Source: Mangifera indica (Eukaryota; Streptophyta; Magnoliopsida; Sapindales; Anacardiaceae). Taken from it: a stretch of DNA of 64,000 bases. Position numbers and translations under genes: made by a program. The notes under the pieces were generated by a model. The model saw nothing but the letters and a program-made list of their open reading frames with translations. It was not told where the DNA came from and ran no database searches. The stretch spans positions 3,162,001 to 3,226,000 of the forward strand of contig NC_058147.1 of assembly GCF_011075055.1 (NCBI RefSeq). Reading direction: 5' to 3'. Of the stretch, positions 12,001 to 22,374 are shown piece after piece; position 1 is the first letter of the stretch; each line of letters starts with the position of its first letter.

Positions 12001-13864
12001 GAGAATCCAGTTAATATGTACTGGAGCAGGACCTGGAAATAATGTTGCTCTGTATACATAACACTTGTAGTTCTGTTGCTGATTGGTCCTCAGTCATCAT
12101 ACTTTTGGTCACAACTACTTCATTTCTGATCTTTTTTTAATAAGACAGCCCAATTATTCTCCTTTTATTTCTGAATTCTAAACAAGAGGGTATTATTGTT
12201 TCTGATTGAATTCAATCAATGGGATTAAGTCTCTTAAGACTAATTAATGACTTAGTTTGGATCTTTTTGACTTTGTATTTTAGACAAAATAGTCTAACAT
12301 CTTAGAAAAAAAGTGGTCCTTTTTATTTATGATTCATCATCCCCCCAGAATAAATTGAGAGTGAGAATAGATAAGAGTTAATAAGCGATGGAAGATATCA
12401 ATTTGAATATCTATATTTGTTCAAATTTCAATTTTTTATATGATTGATCATATAATCGCGCTAATATAGTTACTTTTTATGCAATATCCTTAATAGAAAA
12501 GCTAAGAGAATTAGCCCAACTAACTCATTTATTTGATAGATGAGCAATTGGTGGAATTCCAAATGGGGTTGGTATTGCAAGTTTTTTTGTAGGGGAAAGT
12601 ATAAAATATGTAGGGCGAAGTCGCATCTCTTTTTATCCCTTAAAATTCTATTTATTTTATGTTTTAATATTTCCTACTTTTTGTTTGTTGGAGATTTGAA
12701 AATTCAAGTTTTCAACAATATGCACCTGGCCTAAAAATTAGATGAATATTTAAAGATGGGCAACTCTAGCTACAAACATATTGTACTGCAAGATCAGCTG
12801 TCACCATATCTGCAAAAGCACAACAAATGTTTTTATAATATGCAGAGTCTACTTAAAATGATTCTGCTAATTACGTCTATTTATCTGTTGATTCCCTAAA
12901 TATTAAATTTTATTGTTAATAGAATTCATTTGCAGAGTCAAAATAAATCTGTATGTTTGCAATAGGTGCCAACTGTGGGAGAAAGAAGTAGAAACTAAGG
13001 AAATGAAAGAGCAGCTTAAAGAACTTGTTGGTCTGTTGCGACAGAGTGAGGTACGAAGAAAGGAAGTAGAAAAGGAATTAAAATTGAGGGAGCAAGCTGT
13101 AGCAATTGCACTAGCTTCATCAGCTTCGGTGAGATTATCTCTAACTTATCACTTTTGTTCCTCTGCATCATAATCTTAGAACAAACTTAGAGTTCAACCA
13201 GTAAGACTTTTTCTCTGTAGGTTAGTTCATTAATGAGATGGTTTTCCATTTAAATTTTCAAACTTTGATTATTTTTATATAGGTTTACGTTGTTGTTGAG
13301 TGTTATGGTTTTCCCAATGTGGGAATAAAATGCACTTTTTTTTTTTTATTGATTTGGAGGTTGTAATCAGTATCTACTATGTCTAATTCTTTGGGCTCAC
13401 CATGAACAGGGGAACACACACTATTCACTGAAACACTCTGCTGACGTTGTGAGTGGTCCTACATCTCCAGTGTCTGCGCCAGCACAGAAACAGTTGAAAT
13501 ATACACCAGGCATTGCTAATGGTTCAATGAGAGAGTCAGCAGCATTCATAGATCATAAGCGAAGGGTTCGTCTCCTTTTTCCATCCTTTATTATTGGATT
13601 GGGATATGTTGTCCTTCTTTGGCTAAGATGGTAAACTTTGCTGTTGTACAGATGGTACCACTTGGGCAACTGTCAATGAAAAAATTAGTAGCTCTAGGAC
13701 AAGGTGGGAAGCTATGGAGGTGGAAGAGAAGCCACCAGCAATGGCTTTTACAATTTAAATGGAAATGGCAGAAGCCGTGGAGACTCTCTGAGTTGATCAG
13801 GCATAGTGATGAAACAATGGTCAGGGCAAGGCCTCGTCCACAGGGCCTGCCACGAGCAGGTTGA
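1..13864 (+). CDS. Kinesin-4 family motor protein (KIN-4A/FRA1-like), 5' end missing, split by a retrotransposon
   Basis: Microtubule plus-end motor of the plant kinesin-4 family; Arabidopsis FRA1 acts in cell-wall deposition and cellulose-fibre order. I read 20 exons: 1-126, 655-691, 855-946, 1048-1155, 1304-1417, 1586-1679, 1883-1995, 2678-2776, 2863-2976, 3068-3184, 3292-3372, 3921-3992, 4079-4172, 4281-4312, 4406-4503, 11223-11321, 11433-11654, 12966-13128, 13410-13565, 13652-13864, together 747 residues in one frame. The first exons give the motor end ([33 protein letters not shown]) and neck. Long coiled coils follow, then KIN-4 tail signatures ([35 protein letters not shown]). About 290 N-terminal residues lie outside the window, giving a total near FRA1 size. 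A Ty3/gypsy element sits between exons 15 and 16. KIN-4C is the alternative paralogue; length favours KIN-4A. The family call is firm, the paralogue less so. Confidence 0.93.
4498..4502. repeat. Target-site duplication CCAAG, left copy
   Basis: CCAAG lies immediately before the left LTR and again at 11131-11135. Removing the element and one copy restores kinesin exon 15 followed by GTATGT. Confidence 0.95.
4503..5281 (-). repeat. 3' LTR of the chromovirus
   Basis: A 779-bp terminal repeat in TG...CA form, identical by eye to 10352-11130. The last 68 codons of the gag-pol frame run into its inner edge. It also carries AATAAA on the plus strand, the sense strand of the host kinesin gene. Confidence 0.96.
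4759..4764 (+). promoter_or_regulatory. Plus-strand AATAAA poly(A)-type hexamer inside the antisense LTR
   Basis: AATAAA lies 256 bases into the LTR, in the sense direction of the kinesin gene and about 120 bases after the stop codon met on reading from exon 15 into the LTR. It could end host transcripts early. Only the motif is visible; whether it is used is not known. Confidence 0.4.
5074..10323 (-). CDS. Gag-Pol polyprotein of the Ty3/gypsy chromovirus, 1749 aa
   Basis: One open frame encodes the capsid and replication enzymes. Approximate residue positions: N-terminal coiled coil 5-60; Gag capsid about 135-295; Pro/Gln/Thr-rich spacer about 310-490; zinc knuckle with CFKCGDRY near 507; aspartic protease DSGATHSF near 588; reverse transcriptase FFDDILIYS near 924; RNase H ETDAS near 1068; integrase HHCC zinc finger from about 1259; DDE core residues near 1328, 1386 and 1420; chromodomain-like LKWQHLPP...WEDY near 1641-1660. 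All catalytic motifs are present and there is no stop or frameshift. The ATG lies 13 bases past the primer site. The frame reads through the polypurine tract (LLGGGIVG) and ends 208 bases inside the 3' LTR. Confidence 0.95.
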   Translation of the reverse strand: MVTTRMEGRVEELEKYYKDLAEKVATMDEKLGYSETQSTSRLDKIDENLYEIRQLLSKSMRGKETEAGPTPAVNRSQAPSPPDSRAVVEENFEQAIPPPPPLFPGAGVAYGEASRNNYRPPYGHADHCNRREYHHRRMELPMFNGENPWGWIAKAERYFQMNGMDERERLPAVILCFEGEALSWLQFRELWQPFRSWRELKEELLLRFGSTQNRTPYEQLILHRQTGTVAEYRARFEQLVAMLPTVSLEWLRGAFMAGLKPRIQAELRLLAPADLRSLMQMAADVEQRDWAVNETGWLTGEGDANCIQTGRLNAGHPPDYFGHPPSYSGHPHKPKPQSPLCFSHPTNAWPGPGAPISGPPRLPPDSSPIHSPHPAQSTSAPTQGNPTQPNYPNPTQYQTQTQAHSQTQTHPQTQTNSSHPTQAQTQTQIFPLNHIQPTPSTTASSTVAHSATTAPPNTYPPSTPSSSHQPTTSTPPLTTNAYTIPNRRPPFSPSAPRRLSQPEIQARIAQGLCFKCGDRYSSTHQCRFRQLRLMLCEDDDADSDPVSVEITEDQHPKMQVLELSRHSVAGINSPKSMKMLGKISEKVVVVLVDSGATHSFLSQLLVTELNLPVHQKEFSVTVGNGHSIKGGGLCKQVPLHLPSIHFLQDFHVFPLGNVDVILGVDWLSTLGIVHSDWQSLTMWFEWHGQPVFLQGDPSLTTKETSLRGFYKNCKNSSHAYWVELSFTAAEEDCTVQPEISDLLQRFQHLFEEPSGLPPRRTHDHAIRLVEGAIPPNIRPYRYPHHQKNEVERQIQDMLQAGIIRPSISPFSSPVLLVQKKDGGWRFCVDYRALNKLTVPDKFPIPAIDELLDELSGATIFSKLDLKSGYHQIRIVDNDIEKTAFRTHNGHYEFLVMPFGLSNAPATFQALMNTVFRDHLRRFILVFFDDILIYSRDLADHLEHLDTVLTLLSEHHLVLNRKKCSFAVTQLEYLGHIISASGVAADPKKIQCMVDWPLPRDITELRGFLGLTGYYRRFVRNYGRIAAPLTQLLKKNSFIWSEDATHAFDTLKKTMTSVPVLAMPDFTQSFIVETDASATGIGAVLMQGGRPISFMSQGLSPRSQAKSIYERELMAIVLALQKWRHYLLGKHFIVRTDQKSLKYLLEQTIVSGDQQRWVMKLLGFDFEIQYRSGVENKAADALSRLPTCTSLSVLTTSSWVEGDIMAEEVRSDHHYRGIIQDLLRDPTSHANFVLKHGILFYKGRLVLVPHSTVLPAILSEFHASPFGGHSGFFRTYKRITAVFFWIGMKKSIKDFVASCEVCQRSKYQAMSPAGLLQPLPIPEKVWDDITMDFIGGLPRTSQGDTILVIVDRLTKYSHFLLLLHPYTAKDVAELFGREIVRLHGYPRSIVSDRDRLFMSHFWTELFRVMGTVLKFSTAYHPQTDGQTEVLNRSLETYLRCFCVQRPRSWTKWLPWAEYWYNTSFHSSIGMPPFKALYGRDPPTLLRWGSMASKIDDVGVLLQQRDAILNELKDHLHRAQERMKRQADLKRREVQFEVGDKVFLKLQPYRFKNLARRPNEKLSPRFYGPYDILEKVGAVAYRLLLPPGTKIHPVFHVSQLKKMVGTEIQSQPLPTCLTDDLELKLHPEALLETRYAKDGSLQVLLKWQHLPPCENSWEDYIEVKEQFPSFHLEDKVRLLGGGIVGNLITRVYHRRPKGANTEDSPGSMDFGPAESKREEGSLDKAPKQLELIEVHFPEFREQPAGVGTIDS
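5284..5297 (-). promoter_or_regulatory. Polypurine tract for plus-strand DNA synthesis
   Basis: Eight C on the plus strand (5285-5292) followed by TAAAA give TTTTAGGGGGGGG on the element's sense strand, two to three bases from the LTR edge. This is the usual position and composition for an LTR-element polypurine tract. It is also coding, within LLGGGIVG. Confidence 0.85.
10337..10348 (-). promoter_or_regulatory. Primer binding site, initiator tRNA-Met type
   Basis: On the element's sense strand the 5' LTR is followed by three bases and then TGGTATCAGAGC, the standard plant primer site complementary to the 3' end of initiator tRNA-Met. Confidence 0.93.
10352..11130 (-). repeat. 5' LTR of the chromovirus
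   Basis: A 779-bp repeat identical by eye to 4503-5281. It should drive minus-strand transcription of gag-pol, opposite to the host kinesin gene. Confidence 0.96.
10905..10913 (-). promoter_or_regulatory. Candidate TATA box in the 5' LTR
   Basis: The minus strand reads CATAAAAGG inside the LTR, oriented toward gag-pol. It is the best TATA-like string I saw in the LTR. The same string at 5057-5065 in the 3' LTR would point out of the element into upstream kinesin introns, antisense to them. Confidence 0.4.
11131..11135. repeat. Target-site duplication CCAAG, right copy
   Basis: It follows the right LTR directly and is continued by TGTATGTG, which is the original last exon base plus the original splice donor of the kinesin intron. 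Confidence 0.95.
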
Positions 13865-14555
13865 TGCGCTGTGGTTATGGTCACAAGTACTAACCTCTGA
13901 CTAATAAGTCTGATCCCTACCCATGGCAAATGGTAGCACGGAAAATGGGGAGCCGGTAATTTTTGGTAAAATATTATCGTCCATCTTACATAATTTTTAT
14001 TAGTATGCAGCAATGACATCGCGGAGTACTGAGACGCGTGAGTTTGGCGGGTGTAATTCTTCCCATAAAGCCACGAAATCTGTGTCAAATCAAAGGTCCA
14101 GTCTGATATTTTCTTTTTGATTTATTCCGAAATGGTTTTATGTGTAGTTTGTTTTGGGGTTTATTGTGTGTAATGTAAGTAAGCTCAATATTGATTTTGT
14201 TTTAAGGTGTGGATCAGCTAGTAAATATTATAACATTACAGCAAAATTAAATTCTACTAGTGAATTATAATATCATTTGTTGGATAATATAATTCTTATG
14301 GTACAAACTATATGAAATACATACAAGATTCTGAAATGCTTTAAAAGGGGCATAAATTTTCACAATCCTCTTCCCTTTGAACTGCTGATGCCTCTAATCT
14401 GTGAGTAACCAAATACAGTACATTTGGCAATAGTGTGTAATGGGAGTACATGCAGCCAACGGCAAGAAAGGTACAACAACAGCAAGGTAATATTGTTCTA
14501 GAGGCGCATGCATCAGAACAAGTTTGAGGAAATATACATTATGCATACCGCTGCA
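13865..14555. other. Convergent 3' ends of the kinesin and Cys/His-motif genes
   Basis: About 690 bases between two stop codons on opposite strands. It should hold both 3' UTRs. No further coding sequence or repeat was seen. Confidence 0.6.
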
Positions 14556-15636
14556 TCAGAGTTTGCAACACCAGTACGCATAATGCTCATCTTTGCGATG
14601 GTTACTGACGAGACCTCCACATTGTAAACAGATGAAGCTGCTTCCATCTGAGAATGCATCCAACACAATTTGCATTCGACCAGTTTCAGCGAGAATAGAA
14701 GTTCCATCAGCATCAGCAGCAACTGATGGAGGAACATCACTACATGGTGGCGGTTCAACTGCAACATTTAAAGGCTGAGCTTCAGCAATCGCACACTCGG
14801 CAAACAAGGCAGCCAGCTGACCTACGGCTGTGTTTTCTTGCTGCCTGCTTCGGTACAGCTCACGAGCTCGGTGAAGAGACTGAAACACAGCTTCCTCTCC
14901 ACCTTTGGTTCTCATGGCCATCACCACCTGTTCCAATCATTAGTTATATATACAGAATTATCGAGGGAAATAACAACTTAAACACTGTAACTTCAATTTT
15001 TCTCATTAAGTTATGCCAATGCAGGCACAATATTCATAGAAAACTAGAAAAATACGATGTTATTTGGCCATCTGTGAAGATAAACAAAACTAGAAAAATA
15101 CGATGTTATTTGGCCATCTGTGAAGATAAACAGAAGCCAAAAATACAAAATAGAGCACGAATTTGACATCATAAATCAAATCAGTGCTATCATATTACTC
15201 CTTTTAAACAGGCAAAAAGAAAGGAAATTTCTCGATTAAGCAATTTAACAACTTCACAACCTAGCTGCTACTATTCCAAAGTCCCAACAGTGACCTAATA
15301 ATCTCCATGTGTCTGATAAATGCCAAAGGAAACAAAATCGATGCTCGTCACCAAAATTTGACTACAAATATATTCTTTTTGAAAAAAGAAAAAGAAAAAA
15401 ATCATCAGATATTATTCATGAAGCTGAAACAAAAAATTATAAACATAAATAAGAAGAAAATGTAAATTACTTACCGCCTGCAGCGCCTGAGAATGCTTGC
15501 CCTGATTAATGAGCTGGCGAGCGAATGTGAGCAACTCCCTTGCAACGTCGTTTTGGTTCTGATGCGGCTGAGTTGCTGTGACGGTCTCTGTTTCAATCAT
15601 CTCGACGTCCGTTCGATGATCCATGTCATCTGTCAT
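14556..15636 (-). CDS. Small conserved-looking protein with C-terminal Cys/His motif, 177 aa
   Basis: Two exons on the minus strand: 15475-15636 (54 codons, [13 protein letters not shown] start) and 14556-14927 (123 codons plus stop), joined in phase by a GT-AG intron whose acceptor reads AACAG/GTGG. The N-terminal half looks helical ([20 protein letters not shown], then a block around [14 protein letters not shown]), resembling TPR-like or coiled-coil segments. The C terminus reads [16 protein letters not shown] followed by YAYWC, a C-x2-C...H...H...C arrangement that could bind one metal ion. No signal peptide or membrane segment is seen. I have a vague memory of similar plant proteins with no known function. 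Separate in-frame exons with clean splice sites argue for a real gene; the role is unknown. Confidence 0.8.
15041..15132. repeat. 46-bp tandem duplication in an intron
   Basis: The unit beginning AAACTAGAAAAATACGATG is repeated almost exactly with a period of 46 bases inside the intron of the 14556-15636 gene. Confidence 0.9.
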
Positions 15637-16149
15637 TCTAGTTCAGTATCAACCTTTATTATTTTTTAATTTTATCTCCCAGCTTTAATTTACAAATTTC
15701 TGCTCAATTACGAAATATCTGCAGATGCGTCTGAGATTCGGCTTCCTTCTGTAATTGTTTTTCTTTGAGAGTATCGATTGGTACAGGATTCCAGCAAATT
15801 CTGCAGAGGCACCACTCCTTTTTCTCATTGTCCCTCTCATATATTCACTGTTCAATCTGGGTTTCAACTTTTCCTTCGGCCTTATAATAATTGGGCTCCT
15901 TTTAATATCCAAAATTTTATAAGTGGGTTTACCAAATCAATAATATTATATATATAAATAAAGATGTGTTATTATATGATTAAATATTATTTTATTTTTT
16001 ATTTTAATTATCTAATTATATAATAATATATTATTACTTATACATAAAATTATGTACATAGCATTACTCTTATTAAACAAACTTACACCCTCTTCTTTTT
16101 TGCAGTACATTTAGCATGAGTCTTCCAGTAAAACTCATCTCTCTCTCTC
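15637..16149. other. Upstream region of the 14556-15636 gene
   Basis: It should hold the 5' UTR and promoter of that gene (minus strand), then AT-rich DNA. A 75-codon minus-strand frame at 15685-15912 has no recognisable domain and is not supported as a gene. Confidence 0.4.
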
Positions 16150-16480
16150 CCCATTATAAGTTAGGGAAAAGGACATATTCCTACCCAAACTTTACTCTTT
16201 TTCCAAGTTTCCACCCATTTTATTTAAGAAAACCAAACATTTTTCTATAGGTTGTTAAATACATTAATTTTAAAGATAAAATCTTTGTTTTACCAATAAT
16301 ATTAAAAAAAATTAAAATTTTATCTCATTTTCCTTTATAAACCCTAAAAATTAATAATTTTTCTCTAAACCAAATTTTAAAAAATAACATGTTCTTCCTA
16401 TTATTTAGTTTTCAATCTCTAGCATCATCTTTAGTGGTTGCTCTCTTCCGATGCTTCCTGTCAATTTCTTTATCCATTCT
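16150..16480 (+). mobile_element. Half element of the long-inverted-repeat MITE family (left end)
   Basis: It begins GGGAAAAGGACATATTCC, continues through a subterminal block with GATAAAAT, ATAATATTAAAAA and AAAATTTTATCTC, then CCAAATTTTAAAAAATAA, and ends in a CT-rich internal stretch. The order matches the elements at 45719, 46988 and 36150. No matching right end was found nearby. Confidence 0.6.
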
Positions 16481-18318
16481 CTTGTATTTAGAGAGTGGTG
16501 GTGGAATTCTAAGGTTGGTGGATTTATCCTTTATGCCTTGATTATGTTTGTGTTCCAATTTGATGTCATTTTAGTGTGTGTATTATTTTCCTTATCTTGG
16601 TAGAGAGTTGCATAAAAAATTACAAAATTATCATTACTATTTTCTTCTATTTTTGATTGTCTTGTCTTGATCAATATTTACATATCACTTGATGATACAA
16701 TAGTTTAACGTGTTATAAATACATATGTATAAAGCTTGGCTGCATTGGTAATACATTTGAGACCTAATTTGAAAAAATTGTAAAGTAATACAATTTGGAG
16801 TGAATAGTATTTTCTAGCTCACATCTTTTGAATTTTTTGCTCATATATCAGTTTGTATTAAATCATTGATTATTTGTATGAATTAACTGTGATTTTCTTC
16901 ATTTTAGAGTTGTTGTTCTTTACTAAAAGATATTGTTCACAGCACATAACCTAACATACATAAAATAAATTATGCTCAACTAACAAGCATGAGCAATATT
17001 TAAAAAAAAAATGGATAGGTGAGATGTAAAAAAAATTGATATTTCGAATTGATTGGAATTAACAAAAAGAAATAGATGATAAAGCAAGGTGGCAGTGGTT
17101 GGTGGCAGAAAAAGATTGACGGCAATGCCAAGCCTTGGCGTCCCTACCAACCTATTCCTCTCAAACCCAACAACAAATTTCGATTTCAAATTAATTTGAT
17201 CAAAATCAAATCGAAATTTATATTGGATTACTTAATTGAATTTAGATCAAATTAAATTTGATACGATACAATTATGCTTCTATTTTTATAAAAAAAATCT
17301 CACCTATCGTTTTGCCATTGCATCGACACTGTCGATAATCGATGAAATTGTTTACTAAATTTTCTTCGAGCATGGAAAAACAATTCGATAATCTATGTTA
17401 TATATGTTTAATACTCTTATGTTATATAGAAGCAAGCAAACAAATACTTTCACAGGCAAACAAACAAATACTTTTGCAAAAAATATTTGCAAAAAAATGC
17501 ACATATATGGAAGCAAGCAAACAAAAATTTTCACGTGAACGAAAAATGGAAGCAAACAAGCAAAGTTTTCTACATATTCATTATATTCTCTACAAGAGTC
17601 AATGCATTATATTCGTTATAATATTTTTTGTTTGTTAAATATTTACATTATATTCATATTTTATACAATTTCTGCAAGATTTTATACAATATTCTATGTT
17701 TTATGTTTTTCTCTAAGATCTTCACTGCATGCTCTTCACGAGTGGCTTATTAGATTATTTTTCTATGTACTGCTCTAATATGAACTAAAAAATTTAAACT
17801 CCAAAATTTTTAAATTAACTTGATCTTATCTAATATATATATATATAAATTTTATTTTAAATATTAATATTAAATATGTACATATATAATATATATAAAA
17901 AATATTATTTTTGTTTAATTTTTTAAAATTAAAGATAAGATTAATTTAAATATTTTAATATATAAAATAATAAAAATATTTAAAATGTAAAAAAGGTGAT
18001 ATAAATGTTTATATGAACCCAAATTACGATAAAAAAGGCAATATTTCTAAAAATAATTTCATGGCTGCACAAGTTTCCATGGTTAATTCTGTATCGATTA
18101 TGTTGGGAGATGTCGCACCAAAATAACAAAGCTAATAAGGGATGGGCACCCACCATCAGAATTGTAGAAAACCACACCAAGAAGATAATGAAAGTAGTAA
18201 TCAAAATAATAATGTCGGAATTATAGCAACTAAAAGTAGGTCCCACTTGATTTTTCATCTGCTCTGTCTTCTTCTTGATGCATTTGCTATGGACAAGGGT
18301 GTTCTACAAAAATAATAA
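16481..18318. other. Intergenic AT-rich DNA without a gene
   Basis: No supported coding region. About 17430-17565 carries several copies of a GAAGCAAGCAAACAAA-like motif. From 17820 to 17990 the sequence is almost pure A/T. The end should hold the 3' UTR of the pseudokinase gene on the minus strand. Confidence 0.5.
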
Positions 18319-20412
18319 CTAGGCCATTCCAGTAGTTTGTGGGTCCAATTCACCATCTTCCGTTAACACAGCCTCTTTAACCTGCTGTAACATCTTCAAC
18401 ACTTGCCACATAGTGGGCCTTTGCTCCGGGGATGTTAATATACAACCGACGGCCACCTCCATAAGCATACCTAACCTATCATTTTCTTCACTTTCGTCTT
18501 CCCTTTGTGATCTAACCCAGTTCATCATATCATCAGGCATCAGAGATGGGTGCTGCGATGGTGGTTTTCCTGTTAAAAGTTCTACCAACAAAACCCCAAA
18601 TGCATAAACATCTGCCTTTGCAGTCACTTGTTGACTTGCATTAATGCGGGTTTCAGGGGCTTTATATGGTAGGTTAGCTGGGTCATCTTCTGGAGTTGAA
18701 TTGGATAAAGCTTGAAGGCAATAGTCAGCAAGACAGGCCTCGAAATCAGGACCAAGAAGAACGTTTGAGGACTTGAGGTTGCCATGGACTAGCCTCCATG
18801 CTTGGTGGATATAACAGAGTCCTTGTGCTACATCCTCTGCTATTTTTAGGCATGAAGTCCAATGAAGTGATTTTGCTCTTGTTGATCTTGATCCTGTACA
18901 TGCAAATTAGATTATGAAACACGCACTCACACGGTGATGTATCATTGTTTCTAGAATTACTTGATTCCTAATGAGCAGGAGGAGAAGGTTACCGTGTATG
19001 AGGGAGAAGAGGCTGCCATTGGGCTGATAATCATATATAAGCAGCCTCTCTTCCTTGGCCTGAAAGTATGCCCTGAGAGGAACAAGATTTGGATGCCTCA
19101 GTCCACCCACTGATTCCATGTGCTCCTCATACATTTCTTTGCTTGTATTTGCTAGTTTACTACCATCAAGCCTCTTCACACAAACAATCAGACGGTTATC
19201 CAATACTGCTTTGTAAGTGGTCCCCATCGTTCCCCTACCTAGCAACTCAGCAGAGCCTCTCATCAGCTGGTCCAGCGTATACAAGTGCGCCTCACCCACA
19301 CAGAATACTAAATTTCCACTCTTTGCCACTTGCATTCCTTTAACTCTCTTCACCTTCTCTTCCAACTCATTCTCTTGTTCAATCTGAATCATAGCTGCTG
19401 CTTGAGCAGTTGCCACAGCATCATCAGAAGCCATCATAGCTGTTGATTTGCTAGAGTTTTTCTGATTCTGTTTCTTCACGGCCATTACAAAGCACAGGAG
19501 TGAAGCTATTAAAACAAAAACCCCGGTTGAAAAACCAATAATCACTGCGGTTCTCTTGTGCTTCGTTGGCCTGGATTGAGTGCACTCAACGCCGCGTATT
19601 TGTGCAGTTTGCCCAATAACAATAGCCGGAGGGGGTGCCGCCGTCACAGCCGTCGATGGACCAAAAAAGGACGGGCTTGGCCGGCAATCTTTGTGTATGA
19701 TTTCGCCACATAACCCAGGGTTAAATAAAAACGAGGAGATACCAAAACGTGATAATGTTGATGTTACTGGTATGGCCCCAGTCAGGTTGTTTCCTGAAAC
19801 ATTGAATGTTTGAAGGGAGGACTGATTCAGAGGAGGAATCGAACCGTTAAGCCGGTTCAAATCAAGACGCAGAGAATACAACCGGTCAAGGGAAGTTAAG
19901 CCTTTTGGTATTTGTCCAGTGAGGTTGTTGCGAGACAAATCCAAGGTTTTTAGGCGATAAAGGAACGAGATTGATGGAGGAAAAGTACCAGTGAAGAAAT
20001 TATGATCAAGAAAGAGAGATTTGAGATTGATAAGCCTGGAAAGATCAGGAATGGGTCCAGTGAGTGAGTTGTTCTGTAGGCTCAAGACTCGGAGCTGGTC
20101 AAGTTTAGACAATGAGTCGGGTGGGAAAACGCCACCAAGATCTAAGCTTTCGAGAACCAGGCGAACTACCTTTTGTTGATAACATATGACTCCTTGCCAC
20201 AGACAGAAAGGGAGGGTTGAGTTTTGAGAAAATGAAAGGCTGTTCCTCAAATCGGCTGTGGATTTGAATGCTAAAAGCGATTTTGCATCAGACGGTAGTA
20301 ACAAGTTAGCTGCATGTATAGAACAAGCGGCAGAACAGAATGATAGTAAAACAAGAGCATTTGATAGGAAAGACAACTTCTTCTGTTGAGATTGTTTACT
20401 TCTCATAGACAT
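18319..20412 (-). CDS. LRR receptor-like pseudokinase (At5g67200-like), 664 aa
   Basis: Plasma-membrane receptor-like protein in two exons, 18993-20412 and 18319-18893, with a 99-bp GT-AG intron at the usual place in this subfamily's kinase region. Order: signal peptide (about 1-34), LRR N-cap with CLWQGVIC, about five LRRs, juxtamembrane loop, one membrane segment near residues 287-311 ([17 protein letters not shown]), then a kinase-like domain. The ATP-site lysine is kept (VCVKRLDG, near 412). The catalytic loop reads HGNLKSSN instead of HRD...N and the DFG position reads ADY, so phosphotransfer is unlikely. This matches the 'probable inactive receptor kinase' LRR III group. Ligand and partners cannot be read from sequence. 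Full length, no defects. Confidence 0.95.
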
Positions 20413-21604
20413 GGTTAAAACCAGAAAACCCTAACTGGCTGGTTGGCTCTCTCCTTCTCCCTCTTCTTAGTTTATTCTGGGCATGAGTCGTGTTAATGTG
20501 ATTGGTCCATTTTCATTATCTGATAAGGCAAATACTTGTGAGAAAAAGAAAGATTAAGCGGGTAAAGCGATGTAAAGCTTGAGGACTGAGAAGATGACAA
20601 AGCATGTAAGACCTGAGGCAGGGGCAGCTGTAGGGACTGTAAGCAGAGAATCACGTGAAGGAAAAGTCAGTAAGCAAAAAATTTTATATAGTCTCAAAAT
20701 CATAATTATGTACGGTTAATTTTCTATACTATTTTATGATTGGTGGATGGGGTCCCGTTAAAGGCTGTGGACCCTCTGATCAACCCACACTCTAATCAAA
20801 TGCCATTCATTTCTGCTTTCTTTCAGTTTTCTCAAAATTTGTGTCAAACCTGTCCTTATGTTGGGTAAACTTTTTGACCTAGAGACGGTGCCATGTGATA
20901 TCAGTTCACAGTGGGTAAATGTCATATGCTTGACGCTTGTCGGCGAATTTAGTATTTGTTTGCGTATCCGGCATACCATAAATCTTAGGATAAACGCTGA
21001 AGCCAGATGCCAGGGAGAGCTAGTTGCTTGTGTGACACACGAGATAAATTCCAAATAGGACAATAAAGGCATGTTATCAATTATAAATTAAACTTTTAAA
21101 TTATATAATTTAATAATTATAAGATTGATCACTGTATTTAAAGTATTTATATTTATTTCGCTTAGATAATTTATATTTATTATTTATGTATATAATTTTA
21201 TCAATAAAAAATTCACGAAAAGCCATGAGAAACATGATGGTTCTTGCCTTTACAGATACTCAAATTGAAGGGCAAGTATTATGATGGAATCTTAAGCAAA
21301 AAGTGCCGCAGAACCACAGAATGGAGGTGGTATTTTAAATCCCTTTTGGTGCCACAGGTGGTGACATGGATGATGGGTCCAAGTCTCCAAATTATTCGAG
21401 TATTCTATATGGTATCATAATTGTTTTCCAATCTCCCTTATTTCAATTACGTAAAAGACATTTTGGGCTACAATGAAGCTGGTGTTGTTGTAAGTACAAC
21501 TGCTGTAGAGTTATGTGGATTGTGGACAACCGTCGACCAGAGATTCAACCAGAGTCAAGATTGCAGTATAGAGTTACTATCAGGCCCATCCATCCGATAG
21601 CAGA
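20413..21604. other. Upstream region of the pseudokinase gene and spacer
   Basis: Likely promoter and 5' UTR of the minus-strand gene in the first few hundred bases, then AT-rich spacer. No gene supported. A 24-bp sequence at 21507-21530 recurs at 22351-22374. Confidence 0.5.
21507..21530. repeat. 24-bp direct repeat, copy 1
   Basis: Starts AGAGTTATGTGG and ends GTGGACAAC. An exact second copy lies at 22351-22374, just beyond the right end of the inverted-repeat element at 21605. Confidence 0.9.
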
Positions 21605-22346
21605 GTTAAAAAAGGCCAAAAAAATTATTTCCCACGATAAGGTGAAATCTAAAACTCTAATTCTTCGATTTTTAAAAATTCAAATACTCATTTATAATCA
21701 AATTTTTGTTAAAAATTTTTGTTAAAATTAGGGATAAAACTTTTATTTATTAAAAAATTAAAATTTTATCATATTTTTCTTTTCTATATTTAAAAACTTA
21801 CATTTTCCTCTTAACCCAAAGTTTGAAAAGTGGCTAAAACCCTCTTAGGGTTTCTTCCTCTTCCTCAAATGCCAATTTCTCCTTCCTCGACGGTTGGCCG
21901 TCCTTCCTTCCCCCCTTATATGTCCTTCAGTCTCTCTCTGATTGAAAATGAAGACAAAACTCAAACAAAGACCAATTGTCTTCTTCTGATTTCGTCTCGT
22001 CTCCAATTGAAGATGGTCGGAGAGGCAAGGGAGAGAGACCGAAGGAGAGATAAGGGTAGAAAGGAGGATGCCCGACGGTCGGAGAAGGAGAAATCGACGT
22101 CAGAGAAAGAAAAACAAACCCTATGGGTGGTTTTGGTCACTTTTCAAACTTTGGGTTGGGAAGAAAATGTAAATTTTTAAATATATGATAAAACTTTAAT
22201 TTTTCTAGTAAATAACCCTTAACTTTAACTAAAATTTTTAACTAAAATTTGATTATAAATGAGTGTTAAATTTTTAAAAATTAGATATGAAAATTTGAGA
22301 TTTTATTATACTTTTGATGGTACATAGTCTTTCGGCCGTTAAAGAA
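21605..22346. mobile_element. Long-inverted-repeat MITE with GC-richer internal segment
   Basis: The left end (TTAAAAAAGGCCAAAA..., then ATACTCATTTATAATCAAAT) is mirrored at the right end, whose reverse complement reads CTTTAACGGCCGAAAGACTA... and ACACTCATTTATAATCAAAT. The imperfect terminal inverted repeats are about 110 bp. The interior (about 21830-22140) is less AT-rich and carries a 116-codon open frame, MAKTLLGFLPLP..., of no known family, which may be captured DNA. Ends are approximate. Confidence 0.7.
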
Positions 22347-22350
22347 ATAG

Positions 22351-22374
22351 AGAGTTATGTGGATTGTGGACAAC
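22351..22374. repeat. 24-bp direct repeat, copy 2
   Basis: Exact copy of 21507-21530. The two copies bracket the inverted-repeat element, with 74 bases of unrelated DNA on the left side. Confidence 0.9.

Noticed and set aside
12540..12734. 64-codon frame in a kinesin intron with possible organelle look
   Set aside because: I could not match it to a plastid or mitochondrial gene; it stays ordinary intron DNA.
15685..15912. 75-codon basic frame on the minus strand
   Set aside because: No domain, low-complexity basic composition, lies in the upstream region of a real gene.
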